Shown: positions 17,734-27,187 of the stretch, in pieces
Layout of the letters: each line of letters opens with the position of its first letter
How positions within the stretch are numbered: position 1 is the stretch's first letter
Assembly (NCBI GenBank): GCA_001644045.1
Contig: LUUF01000083.1
Location: 105,957 to 169,956 of the forward strand
DNA length: 64,000 bases
Source: Methylomonas methanica
GTDB taxonomy: Bacteria; Pseudomonadota; Gammaproteobacteria; Methylococcales; Methylomonadaceae
Direction of reading: 5' to 3'
Made by a program: the position numbers and the translations under genes
Notes under the pieces: generated by a model
Seen by the model: only the letters and a program-made list of their open reading frames with translations
What the model was told of the DNA's origin: nothing
The model's database searches: none

Positions 17734-18537
17734 TGAACCAGCCGCAAGAACCTCAGACGAGGAGCGGGGGCAAACACCAGCTAAACTCCCTCCCATCAAT
17801 TGAGTAACGGTCCGAGGAGCTGACATCATTTCAAACCAAATAATTGCATCCAACTCCGAAGGACGCGTGCCGATAGCGTCGGCAAAACGTATAAACTGTT
17901 CCTCTAGTTCTAAATAGTTTTTCTCTACCGTTAGATTTTCATCAAAGAACTTCGCAAGCGCACCCGCCCGCAAAACGTGGATATCCAATATGGCAACATC
18001 GTCAGCGTCTAACCAATTACGAGCCACCCATGAAGCTGTTTTTAGTCCAATGCCTGGCAATTGGATGAGCCATTGGCGTAATGCCTTTCCACTGTCTAGT
18101 GGTGGAGTTTCTGCAGACAAACGGGATAATGCTGTACTCAAATAGCGGGCTTTCTGTTTCGCAAAGCGGTATCGAATCTGACGTCCATCGATTTCAAGCG
18201 GATGGGAAAGTACATCAAATATCTCTGATTCGGTTGGCGTGTTAGCCAATATCCCAAGTGCTTGGAGTCTTTGAAACGCGGCAAGGCCGACACTAGCCGG
18301 AATTCCGTGTCCGCCCAAAAGACAGGCGCCCACCTCCTCGGCAAGTGTACTTCCTAATCGGTGTCGCGGAGATATTCCTATGATTCGGCGTGCCATGACC
18401 TGGTAAGTCCAATATGCTGGAGTAGGAAACGCTTCAATTGGTCCCCAAGGAATTCCAGGCAGCACAAAGGTGTCGGAAGACGGCAGTTCGATTTGCACTA
18501 CGGCAGCACCTGTGAAAACTGCAGCGGACTGCCTCAT
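17668..18537 (-). CDS. OGG-like HhH-GPD DNA glycosylase
   Basis: The 289-residue protein contains a helix-hairpin-helix with LPGIGLKTASWVARN (about residues 164-178; Lys is the expected Schiff-base residue) and the catalytic Asp in AILDIHVLRAG. The spacing matches the OGG/HhH-GPD superfamily of base-excision enzymes that remove oxidised purines. The C-terminal 40 residues are basic and low in complexity. It shares an ATGA overlap with the methylase gene upstream and overlaps the flavoprotein gene in tail-to-tail fashion. OGG proteins occur with QueC-like proteins in type IV CBASS, so its presence here is telling. The target base is unknown. Confidence 0.82.
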   Translation of the reverse strand: MRQSAAVFTGAAVVQIELPSSDTFVLPGIPWGPIEAFPTPAYWTYQVMARRIIGISPRHRLGSTLAEEVGACLLGGHGIPASVGLAAFQRLQALGILANTPTESEIFDVLSHPLEIDGRQIRYRFAKQKARYLSTALSRLSAETPPLDSGKALRQWLIQLPGIGLKTASWVARNWLDADDVAILDIHVLRAGALAKFFDENLTVEKNYLELEEQFIRFADAIGTRPSELDAIIWFEMMSAPRTVTQLMGGSLAGVCPRSSSEVLAAGSSRGRSRSNKGTTDTKQTRLFE

Positions 18538-19211
18538 GAGTGTCTTGACTCAGTTAAGTACTGTGCATTGAGTGCACGCAAAACGTGTTCTCGCTCAACA
18601 GGTTCCATACGGTCAAACCGATCAAACAAACGCTGATGGCGGCGCTTGTTCGTCTGCCGATCTCGATATGTCTCTCCAAAATATGAAGCGTCATGAAGCA
18701 TGGTTGGGGGAGGAAAATTCATCCAGACACACTCTGTACGAACATCTACATGTGTCTTATACAAAAATGTCGCCTTTCGCCAATTCCTTAGACGCACCTC
18801 ATACATCGGGTTGTCGTAACCCGAAAGCATTACCATGCAAGGCAAAGTGATCAGGACATCCAACAACCTGCAGTGATCTTTATACGAATATTCATGCCGA
18901 TAAATTTTCGAATTTCTTCGGGATTCGGGTAAATATGGGGGATCGGCGTAAATTAATTCGCCCCCTTGGTAATCATACGTTTCAAGGAAAGAAACGGCGT
19001 CACCGTGTATCAGAGTGCAATAGTCCGGATATCGTTGTTGCCAAGTTGCAATGACCGCCTCATCTGCATCAATACCAAAATTGATTTGAGCGGCCCTTTT
19101 GTTTCTTAGCACAGCTCCACCACCTAGGTGAGATTCAATATAGGTTGTGTGAGCCGGCATTAGATTAATTAGCCGATGGTAGCATTTGCCTTTTCCGCCT
19201 GGATATATCAT
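18534..19211 (-). CDS. D12-class (Dam-like) N6-adenine DNA methyltransferase
   Basis: The 225-residue protein begins MIYPGGKGK, the SAM-binding motif of D12-class methylases, continues with an FGIDADEA segment, and has the catalytic DPPYLPESRR near residue 90. It is shorter than Dam (about 280 residues), with a reduced target-recognition region. I prefer the ATG at 19211 to the in-frame TTG at 19217. No restriction endonuclease gene is adjacent, and it forms an operon with the OGG-like glycosylase through a four-base overlap. It may mark self DNA for that glycosylase, which is inference. Confidence 0.85.
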   Translation of the reverse strand: MIYPGGKGKCYHRLINLMPAHTTYIESHLGGGAVLRNKRAAQINFGIDADEAVIATWQQRYPDYCTLIHGDAVSFLETYDYQGGELIYADPPYLPESRRNSKIYRHEYSYKDHCRLLDVLITLPCMVMLSGYDNPMYEVRLRNWRKATFLYKTHVDVRTECVWMNFPPPTMLHDASYFGETYRDRQTNKRRHQRLFDRFDRMEPVEREHVLRALNAQYLTESRHS

Positions 19212-19267
19212 GCACAAATCATCGTCAATTTTGACGATGATGTCAAGTGGTTGTGGTACTGGAGATA

Positions 19268-19570
19268 ATGAGTATCGAAGAATGCGCTATCCATCCCTCC
19301 ACCCGTGCTCAGCCTCATCTTTCTTTGGCTGAGCGGGCGCGGGCGGAGATGGCGCTAGCATGGTTACGACAACGTCTTTCGGAGACCGCAATTGGCGTTC
19401 ATTTGGATGCCTATCAAGTGGCAATTGCCCCCAATAGAACAACGAAACACGCTGCCTGGGCAAAGCGTGTTAATGATGATGGGCTTACGCGGCGTCAGTT
19501 CATTCGGTTGTACGGCACTGGAACCGTTCGCCAACCAGGCAAACACTTTGTGACTTTACCGTTACTTTGA
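19268..19570 (+). CDS. Small protein of unknown function
   Basis: A 100-residue frame starts at ATG 19268 after GGAGA and lies divergent to the methylase operon, 57 bases away. The protein has an Arg/Ala-rich helical N-terminal half (SLAERARAEMALAWLRQRL) and a basic C-terminal half (RRQFIRLYGTGTVRQPG). I recognise no family. Length, ribosome-binding site and isolation from other frames support a real gene; its size and charge would suit a DNA-binding or regulatory protein. Confidence 0.5.
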   Translation: MSIEECAIHPSTRAQPHLSLAERARAEMALAWLRQRLSETAIGVHLDAYQVAIAPNRTTKHAAWAKRVNDDGLTRRQFIRLYGTGTVRQPGKHFVTLPLL

Positions 19571-19726
19571 TTTTCAGTAAGAGCTTTCTTGACTTACCAC
19601 CTTCCATGGACCGGAGGGTGTAGTTTTCAGTATCTATAACTATATTGTAAGTTTGGTCGCAGACATGAACACTGAAAACGCTCGGCCATCTCTCCAACCG
19701 AATTTTTTGGGGGCTCTTCTGAAAAA

Positions 19727-20647
19727 TTAGAAAACTTTAAACTGTGGTCCGCAATAAACACCAAGTGTCAATGCGTCATAAGAATTAAAAAAGGTTTCAA
19801 AATAAAAGCGATGTTGACCTCCATTGTCATCAGACAAAATTAGCTCAGCTTCGCCTAAAGAACCTCCTTTCTGACCGCCACAATAACTTGAAACCGCTTC
19901 AAATAACTCAACTTCGGGCAATTTCGAAAAGCGTGCAGCGAAAGCCGGGGATTGGATAAAGTATCGGCAGGGTCTATCAACATCGAAAACCGGACGTCGA
20001 GAAATATGGGGATGACAGGAAATCAGGCCAACTAGCGGCTGCTCAACACCGAATGTCTCGATGAAACGATAAAATGTGGTTGTAAGTGTATTGCCAAATC
20101 TAGTATGTAATTGACGAATGGATTTTATCGTCGGTTCCAGGGATTGAGCTTCGTCGACGAAGCGCTCACGTAAGAACAATAACCGTCCAGCTGCAAAATT
20201 TGCTTCTGCTTCAACCTGCTCATGGCATTCAAAAGATAACGTTTGGTTATTATCACCAAGCATCATTTCCTCATGCCACGGTATCAAACTATGACCTATT
20301 TCATGGGCTTCGTTCCAACGGTGTTTTTTTAACGGGAGGTCACCGTCAAGCAGGATGCGCTTTCGATCTGGCAGATATAAAGCCTTTAAATCTAATTTCT
20401 TGATTGCCTCAATAAGGAGTGTGGGACGCTTATAAACTTGGATAGCGGCCACGCGAATTCGACTAATGGTCTCCTGAGCAATTCCTGGGTCATTTGCTGT
20501 GTAGAAGGCTAGATCAAGATTTAATAACTCTCGAACATCCTCTAAGCGTAGTGGAGGTTCAGGATTCCCAAGTCCCCTTAAGATACGCTCAACCCTATTA
20601 TCAATATCTTGTACGGTTTTCCGAGGAAGAATGAGATTTTTAGCCAA
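19727..20647 (-). CDS. ImmA/IrrE-type metallopeptidase
   Basis: The 306-residue protein carries the zinc-protease motif HEIGHSLIPWH (about residues 134-144) with a further Glu in EAEANFAAGRLLF, as in ImmA/IrrE proteins that cut XRE-family repressors. It begins with TTG at 20647 because no ATG is available near the conserved start, 15 bases after the stop of the XRE gene. The C-terminal 120 residues form a second, unassigned domain. As last gene of the RHH-GNAT-XRE-ImmA operon it probably inactivates the XRE protein under a stress signal. Confidence 0.85.
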   Translation of the reverse strand: MAKNLILPRKTVQDIDNRVERILRGLGNPEPPLRLEDVRELLNLDLAFYTANDPGIAQETISRIRVAAIQVYKRPTLLIEAIKKLDLKALYLPDRKRILLDGDLPLKKHRWNEAHEIGHSLIPWHEEMMLGDNNQTLSFECHEQVEAEANFAAGRLLFLRERFVDEAQSLEPTIKSIRQLHTRFGNTLTTTFYRFIETFGVEQPLVGLISCHPHISRRPVFDVDRPCRYFIQSPAFAARFSKLPEVELFEAVSSYCGGQKGGSLGEAELILSDDNGGQHRFYFETFFNSYDALTLGVYCGPQFKVF

Positions 20648-20662
20648 TGGGTTTCTCGATTC

Positions 20663-21142
20663 CTACTCTGAGCCGATTACAGCAACAAAAGCTTCGAGCG
20701 CGGCACGCTCTTCTGGCGAAAGTTCGGCAACAGGCTCTAATCGTGCCGCAAAACGAACGCCTTCTTCAAGGATCCTAGAATCTCGAGGTGCAGTAAGTCC
20801 AGCTACCTGTAAAAGGTTGCGATGCGGAACTTTAAAGTAATTCGCAAGCTGATAGACGGTTCGGTTTTGTGGTTTATGGTGTGCATCATCTTCAATTTCA
20901 AGTAACTCGGCAATCTCAACATCACTATCTTCGGCGAGTTTTTCAATTGTCAATCCGCGGTTGCGGCGCATTAACTGAACGAAACGGCCGAAAACAATGC
21001 CGGATTCATCAAGGGTGTCGGCTACCGGAAGAGCATCTTCGTGCAAAATTGGATCGAAGGCCAACACACCGGCTCCGATTTCCGCATCCCCTTCGAGATG
21101 CGCCATTCTTAGGCACCATTCTTTTGTAATTTCTATTTTCAT
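20663..21142 (-). CDS. XRE-family helix-turn-helix repressor
   Basis: The 159-residue protein has an HTH at about residues 57-95 (LMRRNRGLTIEKLAEDSDVE) and further helices to the C-terminus (EERAALEAFVAVIGS). It is paired with an ImmA-type protease gene just downstream, the usual arrangement of a repressor and its cleaving enzyme. Its ATG overlaps the stop of the GNAT gene upstream by four bases. The palindromes in the divergent promoter region at 22048-22095 are candidate operators for it or for the RHH protein. Confidence 0.82.
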   Translation of the reverse strand: MKIEITKEWCLRMAHLEGDAEIGAGVLAFDPILHEDALPVADTLDESGIVFGRFVQLMRRNRGLTIEKLAEDSDVEIAELLEIEDDAHHKPQNRTVYQLANYFKVPHRNLLQVAGLTAPRDSRILEEGVRFAARLEPVAELSPEERAALEAFVAVIGSE

Positions 21143-21777
21143 AACTGGCCCCCTTTCGTGATGAAAGCAACCGCTTGCTGTTCTGTCATTTCAAAATAGT
21201 GTAGTCCTTGATAATTAGGGTCACTCCCTAAGTCGGTCATGCCGCAACTATTAGCATAGAAGTTATTCGCTTGCGGCAGTGAGTGAAGGCCGATACGTCC
21301 CTTAAAGCCTTCTTCTTTACTAAGCATAATAGCCGCGAATATAAGAATGCTTCCTATGCCACGATAACGAGGTGGATCAAATAATAATTCTTTGCGGTTC
21401 CAAGGAGCATTCTCAATATACTCAATGTAAACAAGATTCTTGCCCTTCTGGCATTCGATGCGACAGCGTTTACTCGGCGTATCGACAATCATCATGCCTT
21501 GAGTCATTCCGTCACACATAATGCTGAAACAAGGATATGCCAGCATTTTTTGTAAACATTCCGTTTTTTTGCGCCAATTCCAATGTCGGCTTTGCGGCCA
21601 GTGTTTTCGCTCTACCCCCGCGCGATTCAAACGCTGTAAAGCTAGAAGGAGCTCCATATTCCATTCCGCTTCCCAGTCAGCAAGTTGCTTTTCAGTAATT
21701 GCATCCCATAGTTCGGCATCGACGGATATGCCCTGTTCGACATTGAAAAGAGCGATAGGGCTGACTGTAACAGTCAT
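21139..21777 (-). CDS. GNAT-family acetyltransferase-like protein
   Basis: The 212-residue protein has a GNAT acetyl-CoA site, PPRYRGIGSILIFAAIML, at about residues 133-150 and the later NNFYANSCGMTDLG that closes many GNAT folds. It overlaps the RHH gene upstream and the XRE gene downstream by four bases each. GNAT toxins paired with RHH antitoxins acetylate aminoacyl-tRNA, but this protein is longer than the usual 160-180 residues and has a Trp-rich N-terminal part, so another acceptor is possible. Confidence 0.75.
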   Translation of the reverse strand: MTVTVSPIALFNVEQGISVDAELWDAITEKQLADWEAEWNMELLLALQRLNRAGVERKHWPQSRHWNWRKKTECLQKMLAYPCFSIMCDGMTQGMMIVDTPSKRCRIECQKGKNLVYIEYIENAPWNRKELLFDPPRYRGIGSILIFAAIMLSKEEGFKGRIGLHSLPQANNFYANSCGMTDLGSDPNYQGLHYFEMTEQQAVAFITKGGQL

Positions 21778-21989
21778 AGCATCATAACCTCTGTCTTTTC
21801 TTTGGTTAATTCTTCCTCAAAAAGTAGCTTATCGCCTTTCTCAAGACGAGCCTCAACCAACTGATACAGCCGCAATGCTTGGCGCAATATAGTTGTTTTG
21901 TTTAGGTCTTTTTTTATGCACAACTCCTCTAAGACGCGCATTTCCGCGTCTGTGAGGTTAAGTGTCATCGTTTTCTTTACAGGGGTCAT
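21774..21989 (-). CDS. Ribbon-helix-helix type small DNA-binding protein
   Basis: The 71-residue protein has the pattern MTLNLTDAEMRVLEELCIKK followed by NKTTILRQALRLY, a likely beta-strand plus two helices of the MetJ/Arc (RHH) fold. The ATG at 21989 has GAGGAG seven bases upstream and is preferred to the longer frame starting at 22064. It is the first gene of the RHH-GNAT-XRE-ImmA operon and overlaps the GNAT gene by four bases. It may be the antitoxin of the GNAT protein and an autoregulator. Confidence 0.7.
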   Translation of the reverse strand: MTPVKKTMTLNLTDAEMRVLEELCIKKDLNKTTILRQALRLYQLVEARLEKGDKLLFEEELTKEKTEVMML

Positions 21990-22011
21990 ACAGTCTCCTC
22001 GGCGCGAACTT

Positions 22012-22104
22012 ATTCTACAAGCAAAAACGATTTTGTCAATATTGAATAGCTTTAATTTAGCCAAATAATAGCTGTTGACTAGCTAAATTTTAGCTGTTTA
22101 TAAT
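22012..22104. promoter_or_regulatory. Divergent promoters with palindromic operator
   Basis: For the plus strand, TTGACT at 22075-22080 and a perfect TATAAT at 22099-22104 are 18 bases apart and drive the ubiquitin-like operon. For the minus strand, TTGACA (complement of 22034-22039) and TAGAAT (complement of 22012-22017) are 16 bases apart and drive the RHH operon. The plus-strand spacer begins with the palindrome AGCTAAATTTTAGCT (22081-22095). A related half-palindrome AGCTTTAATTTAGC lies at 22048-22061. A repressor bound there would block both operons. Confidence 0.75.
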
Positions 22105-22148
22105 GTATCCATGCTGGTTGTCCAGTGAAACTAATATGGTGATTTGTT

Positions 22149-23672
<1,524 letters not shown>

Positions 23673-23676
23673 TCTC

Positions 23677-25083
23677 ATGAAGTCGGAAATTTTGATGCAC
23701 GATGGTTTATCCCGGATAGATAAATTATTTTTGGACCAAAAGACCCTGGAACCAAAGGATTCTCTCCATCGTAGAAGACAACGGGGTCTTCAATTACATG
23801 CTGGCGATGACATCAAAGCATCTTATGGTTTGCAATTAGCTCTACTTACAACTGTCAATCTTGGCGTAAGATGCTTTGCTGGAGAAGTCGTCATAGTTGC
23901 TTCTGCCGATGTCTGGTTGGCACCATGTCTGGTTCCAGTCGTTCGATCAACAACGATTGGGGATGCGATCATTGAGCTAGGCGGCAAAACTGCATTATGG
24001 AACGGAGTCATTCCATGTAACCGCTATTTGATTCTTGGGAATGCTGAGTACAATGAGCAAGCCGTCAGAATCACCTACGATGGATGGCGTGTTACGGTAG
24101 GCCCGGCCAATCAGATATCTCGCTTGGCGGAGTCCCCCTACTGTCCACTTGCAAGTATTGCCGCAGCAGCTATTGCAGTCGGTGAGATTTTTGCGGAATT
24201 CGCTGGCATCAGTATAACCGCCACAAGACGTGTCGTTACGTTTTCGCTTTGGCGACCGGATCTCCCAGCAGAACACCCTGATGCAATAGGAGAACCACTG
24301 GCTGAATTACCTTGCAATATTGGCGTATTTGGACTTGGTCATCTCGGGCAGGCTTATCTATGGGCACTTGCAGCTTTACCATATCGGTCGCCCAAAGAGA
24401 CAACAATTTTATTATGCGACGATGACCTTATTGAAATCCCGAATGTTGAAACAGGTGCTTTAATTAATGACGCTGCGGTAGGCAGATTAAAAACCCGCGT
24501 CATTGCAGAGTGGCTTGAGTCACGCGGATTCTCTACCAGACTGCTTGAACGGCGAGTAGACGACAACTTCAGATGCACCGCAAAGGACCCGCATATTGCT
24601 CTTTCAGGCTTTGACGATAATAGACCCCGGCAATGGCTGTCAAATGCCGGATTTAAGGCAATTTTTGATAGCGGACTTGGGGGCGAGGCGAACAACTTCG
24701 ATACCATCGCTTTTCATTCTTGGCCGAATCCGCGAGTTGCATCTATGGTTTGGCCTATGGAGTCGGCAGAAGAATTAGCTAAACGTGATTTGCGAAAATT
24801 AAAGCAGATTACTGATAATCCGGCTTATCGGACGCTCGGCGCGGATGAGTGCGGTCGATTATTGGTGACAGGAAAATCGGTCGCAGTTCCTTTTGTAGGG
24901 GCAACAGCTGCAAGTATTGTGTTGTCCGAGATGCTTAAATTGATAAATGGTGGTCCGACTTTTAGCGATATGAAACTCCGACTCTGTTCCGGTGCAGGAA
25001 AGTTTGAAGGACTTAAATCAAGGAATGCTCCATCAGCAATACGAGGATTGGTAACACAATTAGCAAAATCATTGAATCTGTAA
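23677..25083 (+). CDS. ThiF/E1-like activating enzyme
   Basis: The 468-residue protein has an N-terminal region of about 200 residues of unassigned fold and a C-terminal ThiF/Rossmann domain. The latter has the nucleotide loop IGVFGLGHLGQAYLWAL (about residue 213), DDDLIEIPNVETG where E1 enzymes bind ATP-Mg, and a candidate catalytic Cys in LGADECGRLL. This would adenylate and carry the Ub-like protein. It ends the operon; the next 300 bases hold no gene and contain the second transposon-like end. Confidence 0.85.
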   Translation: MKSEILMHDGLSRIDKLFLDQKTLEPKDSLHRRRQRGLQLHAGDDIKASYGLQLALLTTVNLGVRCFAGEVVIVASADVWLAPCLVPVVRSTTIGDAIIELGGKTALWNGVIPCNRYLILGNAEYNEQAVRITYDGWRVTVGPANQISRLAESPYCPLASIAAAAIAVGEIFAEFAGISITATRRVVTFSLWRPDLPAEHPDAIGEPLAELPCNIGVFGLGHLGQAYLWALAALPYRSPKETTILLCDDDLIEIPNVETGALINDAAVGRLKTRVIAEWLESRGFSTRLLERRVDDNFRCTAKDPHIALSGFDDNRPRQWLSNAGFKAIFDSGLGGEANNFDTIAFHSWPNPRVASMVWPMESAEELAKRDLRKLKQITDNPAYRTLGADECGRLLVTGKSVAVPFVGATAASIVLSEMLKLINGGPTFSDMKLRLCSGAGKFEGLKSRNAPSAIRGLVTQLAKSLNL

Positions 25084-25190
25084 AACTCCCATGTGTTCGT
25101 TCTTAATCGCACATTTTGAATGAGCGACAGATTATTTGCCCTTGCGAAATCTCGAGTGAGTTGACCACCTAACCAGATATCTCGACTTCG

Positions 25191-25330
25191 TGTTAATTTG
25201 AACGTATTTTGCGACTGAGTGCTTGTAGATGCGAAATTTACATTCGACTAACAGCTCCTATGGCTTCTGCATTCCTGCCTCCAATATTCACAAAGCAAGA
25301 GGCTGGCTATAGCACCAAAACTAAACAGTC
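25191..25330 (+). mobile_element. Second Tn7-like left end, direct copy
   Basis: Starting at 25191, TGTTAATTTGAACG matches the first end (14645) in length and pattern, and the 19 bases GAACGTATTTTGCGACTGA at 25200-25218 are identical to 14654-14672. The sequence that follows resembles 14739-14860 over more than 100 bases (for example GAGTGCTTGTAG against GAGTGCGTGTAG, and the later CCTCCAA and GCACCAAA blocks). Both copies point the same way, so this is not the opposite end of one simple element but the start of a second one. The interval 25084-25399 has no gene. Confidence 0.65.
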
Positions 25331-25399
25331 ACTTGCTAAAACAGGTGAGTTTGAATAACGGATTGAACGTCTGGAGACGCGTCGACTAAGCGACGCATC

Positions 25400-26023
25400 T
25401 TAATGCAAAACTTCAAATTTCATCAGCCCACGCTGTAATTGAATACATAGCCAAGCCGACGCAATCCCGAGCAACCAACGACCGCCCAATTCGCAAAACA
25501 CCATCCAGTCTACAAACCATGGTATAGCACGGGGGTTACTGCCGGACTCGGCGATGTCTTGAAACGATATTTCCAATTTGCCTAATAGCTGTGCCGGTAA
25601 AGTCGCCATGACTACGAGAATGGCTGTGAGCAAACCCAAACCGAGCAACAATAACCGTTGCCGCCAGCTTTGCACCGGCCACACCAGCAGAATCGATCCT
25701 TCAATCACCAGCGGCACAAAGCTATGAAGTAAGTGAGCCGATGATTTCAACTCGGTGCCAGGCGGAATGAAATGATTGGCGTTCAAATAAACAGGCGGCA
25801 ACACCCAGGCAGACAATTCAATCGAATAATCTAGTTGTGATTGCGCTGATTTGAGTAAGTTTAAGCTGGGCGATAGGTCGGGAGCCATCGAGATCATGAC
25901 CGCCTTAAGCAGCGGGAACAGCCCTTTTGCCAGCCACTCCCCAAAATACAAAACCAAGCCGGACAATACCAGCCAAGCCAGCAAGCCTTTTAGAGTCAGA
26001 ACAAACAGCTCACGCCGGCTCAT
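25400..26023 (-). CDS. Exosortase-associated membrane protein
   Basis: The 207-residue protein (start MSRRELFVLTLKG at 26023) has about five hydrophobic helices, near residues 8-30, 100-120, 125-147 and 180-200, with a periplasmic loop between the first two. It overlaps the exosortase gene by 14 bases and is the last gene of the cluster. Membrane proteins of this size accompany exosortase H in many gammaproteobacteria and are presumed to assist it. The longer frame beginning at 26059 lies inside the exosortase gene and has no clear ribosome-binding site. Confidence 0.65.
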   Translation of the reverse strand: MSRRELFVLTLKGLLAWLVLSGLVLYFGEWLAKGLFPLLKAVMISMAPDLSPSLNLLKSAQSQLDYSIELSAWVLPPVYLNANHFIPPGTELKSSAHLLHSFVPLVIEGSILLVWPVQSWRQRLLLLGLGLLTAILVVMATLPAQLLGKLEISFQDIAESGSNPRAIPWFVDWMVFCELGGRWLLGIASAWLCIQLQRGLMKFEVLH

Positions 26024-26540
26024 GGAGTCTATTTGTCGAACCGAACGCCCACCAGGCAAAATAGAAGCATCCCAACACCACCATCAATGTCGGTGCCACA
26101 TAGGTATGAATCAGCTGAAACCAACTGGGTTGGTAGGTGATGACAAAATACAACACGCAAATGCGCAAGAGATTTAGGCCATAGATCAAGCTGGTGCCCA
26201 GTAGCAGGCCCAACACCTTCCGCTTTAATTCGGATGGAAAAGCCAAAACGGCGGACACCACCAAAAATAACACCCCAGCACCGTCACAGCCGCGCACGAT
26301 CTCCAGGTTGGCTTTGGCGGAAAGCAGATGATTTTGCTTGGCAAAAACATGTTCCAGCGGAGCCAGCCAGTTAAGCACATCCGCGCAGACCGTCACTACA
26401 CCATGGTAATAGATGACATTGGAAAACAGGTCGACCGGAATCTTAAAGTAAGCGTAGTCGAAAAGCACGTAGCAGCCTACGAATAGCGTGAAAGTAAGCC
26501 ATTCATGATTTTTTCCGGTAAAATTCGTGTTGTTATTCAC
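26010..26540 (-). CDS. xrtH: Exosortase H-like transpeptidase
   Basis: The 176-residue polytopic protein has the exosortase catalytic elements in order: Cys in EIVRGCDGAG (about residue 85), Arg in GLNLLRICVLYF (about residue 127) and His in QLIHTYVAPT (about residue 146). Its small size suits exosortase H, the type that acts on IPTL-CTERM tails. A gene for a protein with such a tail lies 9 kb upstream in the same strand (35622-37022). It presumably cleaves that tail in the cytoplasmic membrane and passes the protein to a surface acceptor. Confidence 0.85.
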   Translation of the reverse strand: MNNNTNFTGKNHEWLTFTLFVGCYVLFDYAYFKIPVDLFSNVIYYHGVVTVCADVLNWLAPLEHVFAKQNHLLSAKANLEIVRGCDGAGVLFLVVSAVLAFPSELKRKVLGLLLGTSLIYGLNLLRICVLYFVITYQPSWFQLIHTYVAPTLMVVLGCFYFAWWAFGSTNRLHEPA

Positions 26541-26637
26541 TTACAAAAAAATCCTTGCATCCTGGGCATACGTTATCGCTTTAATCCTATTTTTTACGTG
26601 TATGCCGGCTGGTACCCTTACATCAAAAGGTCCGTGC

Positions 26638-27135
26638 TCATTCAATATCTATTGATTGGTCGTCATATGTCCACTCAAAGCACTCATCACGCTCCGCCTT
26701 AAAAAAATAAGTACGAGCTACTTGGATTGCGGTTGCCAAAGAAACCAATATACGACATGAATAATCACCTGGCTGGAAACCAATAACCAAATTTTGAGTA
26801 CCAGCTCTCGATCCAACGGGTGCCATGACATAACTATGTTTATCATCTTGAGAAAAAAAAACGATAAATCCTTGCTTTGGATTTCCACCTATAGTCAAAG
26901 AAGTCCCGTTATTAGCGGAAATGAATACGCAACTATGCTCTAGTGCATTTAACGCTTTGATACGATCTTCTATTTTTAACCAATCCGGGTTTTCAATATG
27001 ACCTTCTGGACCAGACAAACAGTCCCAATTTAATTCCGTAACACGGCTAAATTCTACGATAGACATTTTATTTTTTATTAATCGGCTACCCAAAGGACTT
27101 ATCACTTCTAGCGATTCTAGGTCTGGTTCTTTCAT
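26638..27135 (-). CDS. Imm1-like immunity protein
   Basis: The 165-residue soluble protein resembles the Imm1 family of polymorphic-toxin immunity proteins. It has a LTIGGNPKQGFIVFF core strand pattern near residue 80, then VIGFQPGDYS, and an aromatic C-terminal FFKAERDECFEW. The start at 27135 lies directly after a perfect hairpin; an internal ATG at 27066 is an alternative, and neither has a good ribosome-binding site. It lies downstream of an RHS toxin gene whose proper partner is the ComJ-like protein, so this may be an orphan immunity gene kept from another toxin. Confidence 0.6.
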   Translation of the reverse strand: MKEPDLESLEVISPLGSRLIKNKMSIVEFSRVTELNWDCLSGPEGHIENPDWLKIEDRIKALNALEHSCVFISANNGTSLTIGGNPKQGFIVFFSQDDKHSYVMAPVGSRAGTQNLVIGFQPGDYSCRILVSLATAIQVARTYFFKAERDECFEWTYDDQSIDIE

Positions 27136-27174
27136 CTCTAAGGTGGATTACCTATTGGCGAGTCCACCTTAGAG
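27136..27174 (-). terminator. Perfect 12-bp hairpin before the Imm1-like gene
   Basis: CTCTAAGGTGGA at 27136-27147 and its exact complement at 27163-27174 enclose 15 bases. On the minus strand the hairpin lies just after the stop of the 139-residue gene and abuts the ATG at 27135. There is no T-tract, so an attenuator, an mRNA processing stem or a translation control element is as likely as a terminator. Confidence 0.5.
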
Positions 27175-27187
27175 CGTTAAGGGTTAC

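Noticed and set aside
15235..18537. Identification as a complete type IV CBASS or a Qat system
   Set aside because: No CD-NTase, no CBASS effector, no QatA ATPase and no TatD nuclease lie in this unit; only the QueC-like and OGG-like components match.
19500..19697. 65-residue minus-strand frame
   Set aside because: Overlaps the end of the small plus-strand gene at 19268-19570 and lacks start signals.
25191..25330. Right end of the element that starts at 14645
   Set aside because: The repeats are in direct and not inverted orientation, so it cannot be the partner end of a simple Tn7-like element.
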